From Clytia hemisphaerica (lineage: Eukaryota > Cnidaria > Hydrozoa > Leptothecata > Clytiidae), in contig CACVBU010000598.1 of the NCBI GenBank assembly GCA_902728285.1, positions 710,203-774,202 on the forward strand: a stretch of 64,000 nt of DNA, in the 5' to 3' direction. This document shows, one piece after another, positions 55,848 through 64,000 of the stretch. The notes beneath the pieces were generated by a model. The model had not been told where the DNA came from. It made no database searches and saw nothing but the letters and a program-made list of their open reading frames with translations. Each line of letters begins with the position of its first letter. Within the stretch, counting starts at the first letter, position 1. A program made the translations under genes and the position numbers.

Positions 55848-58800
55848 TTAAACATTTGTATTTCCAAAGCTACATGAAGATAAATGTTTATATTGGGTTG
55901 TGTTGGTTTTGCAATCAGGGCTTGCTGGACAACAGCCATTTTTAATCGTTGCGTTATCCAAAGAATTCCCTGTTGAGCTTACCGTGCTATGGTTGAAAAC
56001 TTTCAAAATGTATTTCTGAACCTCCTGGTTCTTTACCACGAAGAGTAGGAAAATAAAAAGTCCTTGAAAAGCATTGAACACACAAAACAACCATTGAAAT
56101 ATATCTCTCAAATCTCCAATTGCAAAAATACCAAATGTCCAGGCTAAACCCAAGATGATGGAGCAAATGAAAGCGCGCCATATTTCAAGCCATGTTGGTG
56201 TTTGTCGTTTGTTGTTATGGAGAATTTTGTCTGTTTTCATTCCACGAATGGCTAACACAAGTACGATCCAATTGAAAATCAGTATGAGCCCAACAGGGAG
56301 TAAGGTTCCGAAATAGAATGCACTTCCATGGACCAAGCATCTAAGGGAAAAACAATCAAGTAAAAATATCATCGCTTTCGATTCGTGATGTTGGAATAAA
56401 AAAACGTCATTATAAAGAATAATTTGAGGAACTGAACGCAATCTTACAAGGCGTCTAGCTGAAATGATAGCAGACAAAAGACATGAAACTTTCTCAAAAG
56501 TTACTAACAGCATTAGAACTATCATATGATTCTCGCTCGTTAGATCTACAGTGAGATGCATCCGTGGATCGAGAGGTAGAGTACGACTCCCTCAAGATGA
56601 AGTTTAATTTTTTTTTTTTCCTTTCTTATACATAATCCATAATTCTAGTAGAATTTTATTTAAATCCAAAAGATCCATGCCGGGACAGGCTCCGGTATAT
56701 AGTATATTTTATATTTTTCAATACCGACTTGTATTTAATTTCTCTAGTATATTGCGTTCCGAAAATGCTTGAATCTTACAAGGCGAGAAAATTAAACATG
56801 AAGAGAACTTACATTTCTTTCGAACCAACTTCCTCCAATCGCAGGAAGACAGTCAAAAATACAAAAACCGCTGGTGTTCCTGTACAAAAATAAAAATACC
56901 TTCATTATTTTTTCTGTAGTTGAGAGGGGTTTAGATCTTTATTGAGTATTTCTGTTAAATACTCGTAAATCAAGATACACCGTTTGCCCTTATAGTCTAG
57001 AGATCTTTAATTAATTTCGTGGTTCCAAAATGTTTGCATTAATGCGGATAAAATTCATTATTTTTAGTGAATCTTACCCCACGCGAAGAATGACATTTTG
57101 ACGAAAACGATATTTTCGTGAGGTGATTTCTTGAACAGGATGACGAAATTTCGATACAAATTAATCCCTTCACAAAACATCCAGAAAAAGGTAGCCAACG
57201 TCAAATATTGAATGGCTCCAGCGATGATTTTACATCCAAGCTTCCATTGAGTTTTATCCACAAGACCGATGAAAGCGGCCAGTAGAAGGAGGAGAGATAA
57301 AGAAAGACAAATCAATAGTCTAGGTGCCAAACGACGACGTAATTTTCTGAAAAAGAAAAAGGAACAATAGTTGTGGGTTACTTGGTAATTTTCTGTTTTG
57401 TTGTATTAGCGGGTCTGAATTTAGGTGTATTTCTTGGTGGGTTGAATTCTTGGCAAAATTATTTTTATGTCCTAAATGTATCTCTTTTTCCAAGCAAGCT
57501 CGACGCTACTACAAATAATGTTTTGTTCTTCATCCCAAAAAAACATAATATGGATAAAGGAACAAACGTCGAGCTTAACTGCAAGGCTATGATCGCTAGA
57601 ATGGTTTTCAAAATCATACATGGATTATCAAACCTACACTAGTGGGTGCTATACTAGTCCGGTAGAATTAGGTTCATATTATTAGATTTATATTACATGT
57701 TTTTTTATAAGCAAGTGTTTGTCTCTATATCAGGCTCGCATTATGCTTAGCATTCTATTGTTCTCAAACAATAGAGCCATTGTTTAGGTACTCAAAACTG
57801 AGCCTGCATATGCTCAGAAACGTTATGCTTTTAAAAGAAAAAACATGTATAATGCTGAAATTTGTCTGGACACTCCTTGTGGGTCTAAGGTAAGGGCCTT
57901 TTTATCTAATTCTAGCAGGTTTACGAATAATTTGTACATGCACTCAACGAACTTCTCATGTTCTTACCTGATGGAGAGGTAGATGAACAAGGTGATCAAC
58001 AAAGCACCGATCGAAATCCCTCCTCCAATGTATGTCAATAATTGTAATGCGAATGGATTGTTGAAATCTTGATTGACGTTGATAAGTAAGGCAAAGTTGG
58101 TTAAATGAGAACAATTCCATGAAATGATGTCTGGCTTGGTTTCGTTGATCGGCCAACAGCCTTCGCCAGACCAATCGCCTTTAAATAAAAAATAGAATAT
58201 TCTTAATCTTGTTTAATTAGATTCATTAGGAATAGCGTGAGCTTTTAAGTATGGACCATTGAGGAAGGGGATAGAGAGAGGTATCTTGAACCTTTCTCAA
58301 GCAAAAAAGGGAAACCTTAAGATGGACTTTACTTTCAACCTGGCGTTTGTATGAAAACCACATGGGACACTCGTTTAGGATGGGAAATAAGAGGCTCAAT
58401 TTCCTATCAAAGAGTTTCGGATCTAGCCCCTTCATGGCTTTGAAATCAATGGTATGGACGAATAGTTCTGAAAAGCTGGGTAATGTTTCGTGCGTAATTG
58501 AGACTATTGTAAAAGGGGTTACAAGACCACTTCCCTAGCAAAAAATGATGACATTCACCTTTCTCGAAATCCCAAAACATGATGACACCAGTACCAAGAC
58601 TTTGAGAATCATTTCGAAAGGAGATAGTGACTGGTTCTTCTAATTCTGTCCTCCTCTCTTCCTCTCCTATAGATACTGATAACACATTGCTTCCGACCGC
58701 GTGTTCGATCACTTGTCCGCCCGATGTGATGTTATCAAGCTGATGTTGGTTCAGGAAAAAGACACCTTTTCGATACGTTACGCTGCGAAGAGCAATGGAT

Positions 58801-61800
58801 TTGTTACTGGTGACAGCAGTTTCTGGTAAGACCACCATTCCGTTCATTGATTTATCAGTTACAAAATCAATTTCCTGGCCATAAATACCTAGAGTGGTCT
58901 CACGTTGAATGGGTTCTTTATAAGTGACCACTGATGTGCTAGAATGGTTGTGGCTGACCAAGGATATAGTCATGGCCAGATTGCTATCAGTAAAGGTAAA
59001 CGAAGGATGTGATTTGTTCAAGCTTTTGGCGATTGAAATTGAGATTTTCTCCAACGATTTGACAATCTTGGTTGAAGTGTTCATTGAGAGTTGAGCTTTA
59101 GCCAAGATTTTCTCGTTGGCTTTCATGATGTCGTTAACTGCGAACAGAGTATCTGATGCAACCTGAAACGGTCAACATTGCGTATTATTTGATACGTAAT
59201 AAACCTGACCTTTGGGAAACAATTCACACTCGATTTAAATCCTTGATATCTAATCCTATTTTTGTCAAGTTCTTTTTGACAAAGAAAGCAATTCTGCAGA
59301 ATTTGATATTGATTAGTACTTAGATTAGTTTTTGTACCTTTTGAAGACTTAAATTTAGTGAAAAATATGATTACTGTCGATTGTAAAAAGAATTGTATAC
59401 CTTTTCTTTGACGGTGACTTCTCTCTTCTGTCCACCTTTCCCTTTGAAGGCGACATTTTTGGCGATCTCTTCCACGATATCTGCAGTCAACGTCACGTCT
59501 TCTTCGTCTTTAATGGCATGTCCTTTCGACACCAAATCCTTCAGTTTGCTGGCTTTCTCTTCAACAGCAATACAACGATTTTCTTTTCGTTCTTCGCCCT
59601 TTTCGCATGTTGGAGCCTATAGAGTTTCAGAACAAAAGGTTAGTGTTGAGTGATCATCAAACACAATCATCATATGTTTTTCAATCAAAGAATGCTCAGC
59701 CTCAGACTTCGATCAATCCTTGTAAAGGCTTAGTTAGACATGTATATTATTTGGATAGACTTAACACTTACCCTTTTCAGTCCTTTGAGTGCATCTTTGG
59801 TCGGATTAGGTGGACATCTTGATAAATACAACCACGATGGGCCCTCTCCTGGATGTAAACGACATTTCTTTTCACTCGTTCTCCTGGAACCTGCTCTGCA
59901 TTGTCGTTTGATTGTGTCATCAATTGCAACTGGTGTATTATCTTCCTTGTCAACACAACAATCTACGTAGAAAAGAAACACTCTTTGATGACTGGGATTC
60001 GGTCGTAGAAATGGTGTCAAATTTATGTACGTTGTAATCTATTTATCTACTGAATATCGAATCAAGCCAATACATGATCGGATTTAGCGATATAAGTCAC
60101 TGCAATAACAGTTAAGTCAAATACTGAGTATGCAAATTCTACTGAAAAGGTGGCCTATTTTGTTCCTGGCAGACTTACCCATTGGTGTCAAGATCTCTAC
60201 TCCTGCTTTCAATTCTCCTGTTTCCGAAAGGGTATGCATGGCGCCACAAACCTTTCGTTTCTCCTCAGGTGAAAACACATCACTGACCAGGATTTTGGAT
60301 CGCCAAAATGTTTGGCCGTTGACATGTGTCATGATTCTGGAAATGATAATAGGTTAGGTATGGAGTCAAGTTCTATTGGATTTGCTGTAATTATTATATT
60401 CAATCCCTGGAATATAGTTTTTCGCTAGATATTATTAAAAGGAAAGGTTAAAGATATAATTATTGAGGCATTAACAAGGAATGAATGAATTAACTTACTT
60501 GGCATTTTGTACTGTCACTGGATATCCCAACTCTAAATCTTGGATCAACCCTTCAAACTAGATAAAAAGAAAAATGGTGGAGTTATGACGTCATACCATC
60601 CAGTTCCAGGTTTACTGAGCAGAAGAGTCGTCATAAAAGAAACACCAGTAAAGAAAGATAACCAAAATACTTACCCTCAATTTGATCTGGTCAGCTTCAG
60701 CTTGCTCGGCTTTTTCACTTGCTTTCACTCTGAATCTGCTTACAGATACATCTATGATAAAAGAAAATGAAGATTATAATATCAAGTTTAGTATTACCAA
60801 TCGTCTGATTGGCTGCTGAGAGTTTGGTTTGATTTTGATAAAAGCAACGGAGTAAACATGGATTTAACTTCGAAACTAGGTTTTAAACTCTTCTTTATGA
60901 AAATCGATCCAGCTCTCCATCAAACGTACCTTGAAGTGAAACATAAACCGGTCGGCTATCAATATTGATCATGGAACCGTTTTTGTGTCTGATGCCGCAT
61001 CTGTACCAGCCAACATGTTCTGGAGCAGATTTTGCGAACTCCAATGACGTCATCTGGTACAGGTTTGACGCATCCATCATTGTCATTGTTGTTCCTATAA
61101 TGTTCCAACCATCTTGGATGTAGACAGGCTCGTAATTGCCACGTGTTATCGGTGGTCCATCTTTACGGAACCGACAGCCATTGATAACGAGGCGTTCACC
61201 TGTTTTGATGTTGGGTGTTTGGAGTTGAATATGGTTCACCAAGACATAAGGATCTGTCGAGAGAAAAAAACTTAAAATATGATACAAACGAATAGCAACC
61301 TCCTTCATCAAATGTGATATTACGATGCTTGATTTTCTTACAGAACTATCTCTGGTCATAAGCAAACTGTCTTGAAGCGAGGAAAACAAAAACCTTGAAG
61401 CTCGAAAAAACAAATTTGCAAGTCATTGTCTTTTTCACCGATGTGATACCAGGGTCAAAGAATGCAAGTTCAGTATAACGGTTATTATAATGGGTATGGT
61501 GAAATAGAATTAGTCAGATATTTCGATTGAGACAGATTGAGATGGACTTGGTTAATTGGTGAATGGTGTCCTTGAGTTAATGACTGATATAATTTTAGTT
61601 TAGCCTTTTGCTGTATCATGATGAAAAAGATGTAACAAACCAATTAATTTATTTGTAATTAATTAATGGTCATCAAATGAACGTAATTATAAATTTGTTT
61701 TTTCTATTTTTCAATCACAAAGACTTTCTACGAGAGATCACAACAGGAGATTTATGATTCTAGATAAGAAACCTTTTCCCCAAATATTACATCAGATATC

Positions 61801-63103
61801 TTTTGGTTGACTAAAAGTTTTTTATTCGGGTTCAAAAATTTTCCAATAGAATATGAATTCAATTTGTGTGACCTTTTTTTTATATAACTTTTGACCGCTT
61901 AAAGAATTGGTCTGTTTGACTTTGAGAACTGAGGAACCCTGATGAATTTTGACCACAAATGAACGTGCCAAACTGCAAAATTATTCTTGTGAATCACTTC
62001 AGGATGTTGACACTTCTTCAAATTTGCTAGTTCCAATTCAAATATGGACAAAAAAGCGAGTTTCATTCTAAATTTGTTGCGGAATGATTGTTAGAGGATA
62101 GAGAAAATGAGGAAGGATAGAAAAATACGTCAAACAACACTCTATACCACTGAAGTGGAGAAAATGACATCCCGTCATAACCACGTTATCTCGATGAAAA
62201 AAAGATCTTACGTTTGTCTCCCCTTTTACGTGGTGTTCCTGTTCTTGGTGTTACAGGAGGACCCCTTGATACGGTTAAGTTCCCAGAAATGGTTGTTTTT
62301 GTTGATTTCGTTACTTTTATAAGTGATGTGTTTGGTGATCTTGTAACTTTGATTACACCAGGTGTTACTCTAGTTGTCAGGGACGCTGTCGTTGCTACGA
62401 TAGGACCACCCTCATCGCAAAGGCGGCCCATATAACCTTCTGAACATGTACAAAAAGCTCTATTTCCTGTGGCTTCACAAAAACCATTGACACATCCCAA
62501 ACTTTCGCAAGCATCGCATGCAACATCCTTGTATTCCAGATCTCTTAGTTTGATTCCTTGAACCCATTTTGGTTTATCGCATGACCCAGTCACCAAATGT
62601 TTCAGTTCTTGTGGTATAACTGACAAACAATCACATCTGATGCGATTTCCACTTACATCAATGGGCACTTTATAATGCATTAAGACGTCCATAGGGAACG
62701 TCTTTAATCTGTTATTCCTCAGGATAATACCGTCTTTCAATGGAGACTGAGGATCCAGCATAGATAAGTCAAATTTATTGACTCTGTTGCTTGTGAGCTC
62801 TAATTGGTTTAGTTTCTTCATCCCTCTGAATGCATTTGTCCTGATATTAGTGACACGGTTACTGTCCAATCGCAACACGGTAACGTTGCTCAAGTTTTGA
62901 AAAGCGTCACTTTTAATGTTCACTACACGGTTGATTTGCATATTGATCACGGTGACAAAACTTGGAATATTTTTCGGTATATCTTTCCATCGCTGATTTG
63001 CGCAGTTCATTCGATTGCTACTGTCACAAAAACAGGGACATTTCTCTTGTGCGCATGCCCAGTGAAAATTCAAAACAACTACAAGTAATTTGAAAAACTG
63101 CAT
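55848..63103 (-). CDS. Adhesion GPCR with LRR, EGF, Ig and HRM domains (copy B)
   Basis: Twelve exons on the minus strand: 63103-62212, 61253-60930, 60751-60675, 60557-60499, 60336-60179, 59962-59772, 59616-59401, 59162-58559, 58178-57968, 57346-57078, 56879-56813, 56340-55848; all phases fit, 1186 residues. Order: signal peptide (1-18), LRRs with cysteine caps (about 22-195), EGF (about 197-230), a short Thr-rich linker, an Ig-like domain (exon 2; W-Y-R-C before its end), a linker (exons 3-5), an HRM-like cysteine module (exon 6; P-S-W-L-Y-L-S-R-C-P-P), GAIN (exons 7-8), GPS (exon 9, C-S-H-L-T-N-F-A) and 7TM (exons 9-12). LRR-Ig-HRM-GAIN-7TM is the architecture of the ADGRA (GPR124/125) group, but here an EGF is added and the GPS has the cleavable H-L/T. 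Two of four GPS cysteines are absent. Tail-to-tail with the paralogue at 48140-54083. An intronic MITE sits at 57696-57847. Confidence 0.87.
57696..57847. mobile_element. 152-bp TA-flanked MITE in a GPCR intron
   Basis: CATGTTTTTTTATAAGC and GCTTTTAAAAGAAAAAACATG are inverted ends between TA and TA. The middle contains a second inverted pair (CAGGCTCGCATTATG / ...TGAGCCTGCATATG) and TTGTTCTCAAACAATAG. It lies in the intron between the GPS exon and the next membrane exon. Confidence 0.65.
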
Positions 63104-64000
63104 GTTTTGTAATCAAAGAAAGCACTTCAACGAAAAATTTCTGAGAAAGATATCAATCTCATGAGATCTGTCTCGATATAATTGTAACAAAAGTACAACA
63201 CCACACATTCACAAAAGTTTCGGGTTAATTGAGAAGACGATTATTTTAATGAGAAAGAAGTTAATTATGACATAAATTGTTGATTGTTAAACACCAATGA
63301 ACGCCACATATAGAGGAATATTTGAGGAAGCAACCACTAATCGTTCACAACAACAACAAAAAACAACAACACGATTCTTCATACATCATATAATAAGCAT
63401 GCTCTCTTCTTCAAATTAATGTTCACCCAATACCACTCCTAGGAACAAGGAAGACATATTGGATTTAATTAAACCTTCTGATTTAAGATCATTACACGGA
63501 AGGATATGACCTCTTGAAAAGTTAAAATCGTCTGTAATTTCGTCATCATTTTTTATTCAAAACAGTTTTTTCCTCGAATGTAATGAGGATTAAAAATTGG
63601 ACAGTTTTTAATTTTAAAGTGGCAATTAAAGTGGCTATTAGCTTTTACTTATTTTTAATTTTTCTTTCTTTAGATTTAAGTCACGTTCGCTATTGACCTC
63701 AACAGGCTGCTTGCGTTTTTACGACAGATCTTATCTATCTTGGAAAACACTTTTAGGTTTTATCTCTATTGCAATTTTGTTTTACTTTGCTCTAACAAAA
63801 CGCAGAAAATGAATTTTTAATATTCTACTGGCAAAGCAAATGTTTTATCCAAAAGGTTTCTGTTTGAACATTTATTTTAACCATTTGATACCCAATCCTG
63901 AATTTTTTTAAGCTTTTCCTTTTTTGTCCTGTATGTTATTAGGATGTCGAAGCTTGGAGAATTTTGGAAAAAATTGTTCACCCCCTGTTGACGAGGTCAA
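63104..64000. other. 5' flank of GPCR copy B
   Basis: AT-rich, with a short CAACAACAACAA run near 63350-63372. No TATA box at a convincing distance, no exon and no other gene recognised up to the window edge. Confidence 0.4.

Noticed and set aside
56540..56720. tRNA-like SINE in a receptor intron (GTGGATCGAGAGGTAGAGTACG)
   Set aside because: An A-box-like string is present, but no B box at the right distance could be found.

Overview
The window is nuclear DNA from an invertebrate animal. The genes have many short GT-AG introns, the base composition is AT-rich, AATAAA signals follow several genes, and the gaps are full of small DNA transposons and tRNA-derived SINEs. The gene set (axonemal dynein, AMDHD2, adhesion GPCRs with LRR, EGF, Ig and HRM modules, a BH3-only-like protein) fits an early-branching metazoan such as a cnidarian, but the sequence alone does not fix the phylum. 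Exon limits are read from splice consensus, reading frame and family resemblance; no transcript was available.

Layout. 1-1125: end of a BEL/Pao LTR retrotransposon. 1355-2752 (-): first two exons of a secreted or membrane protein whose later exons lie beyond the retroelement. 5219-10860 (+): last 15 exons of an inner-arm axonemal dynein heavy chain, followed by a two-exon gene for a small basic protein (11444-12086). 12.1-19.2 kb: repeat-dense stretch with a 391-bp transposon, a SINE, a large palindrome, a 1.34-kb foldback transposon and C-rich low-complexity DNA. 19.3-24.3 kb: one unrecognised TATA-driven reading frame, one unrecognised minus-strand frame, a striking array of six small hairpins, and a hAT-type MITE. 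24394-26901 (+): AMDHD2, complete in eight exons. 27.5-30.0 kb (+): a dienelactone-hydrolase gene between two paralogous small secreted proteins. 30-48 kb: mostly intergenic, holding a compact BH3-only-like gene (34632-34871, -), a piggyBac-type MITE, four copies of one TA-flanked MITE family, the second 391-bp transposon copy and two SINEs. 48140-54083 (+) and 63103-55848 (-): two paralogous adhesion GPCR genes arranged tail to tail.

How the genes relate. Dynein acts in the ciliary axoneme, and the small basic neighbour could be a ciliary protein, though that is only a guess. AMDHD2 works in amino-sugar recycling. The two GPCRs are an inverted tandem duplicate: the minus copy keeps LRR-EGF-Ig-HRM-GAIN-7TM, while the plus copy lacks the Ig and HRM exons and carries a very long Thr/Pro mucin-like stalk instead. 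The most noteworthy items are the BH3-only-like gene, the diverged GPCR pair with a matched loss of one GPS cysteine pair, the covarying hairpin array, and two different non-autonomous transposon types that both make 9-bp target duplications.
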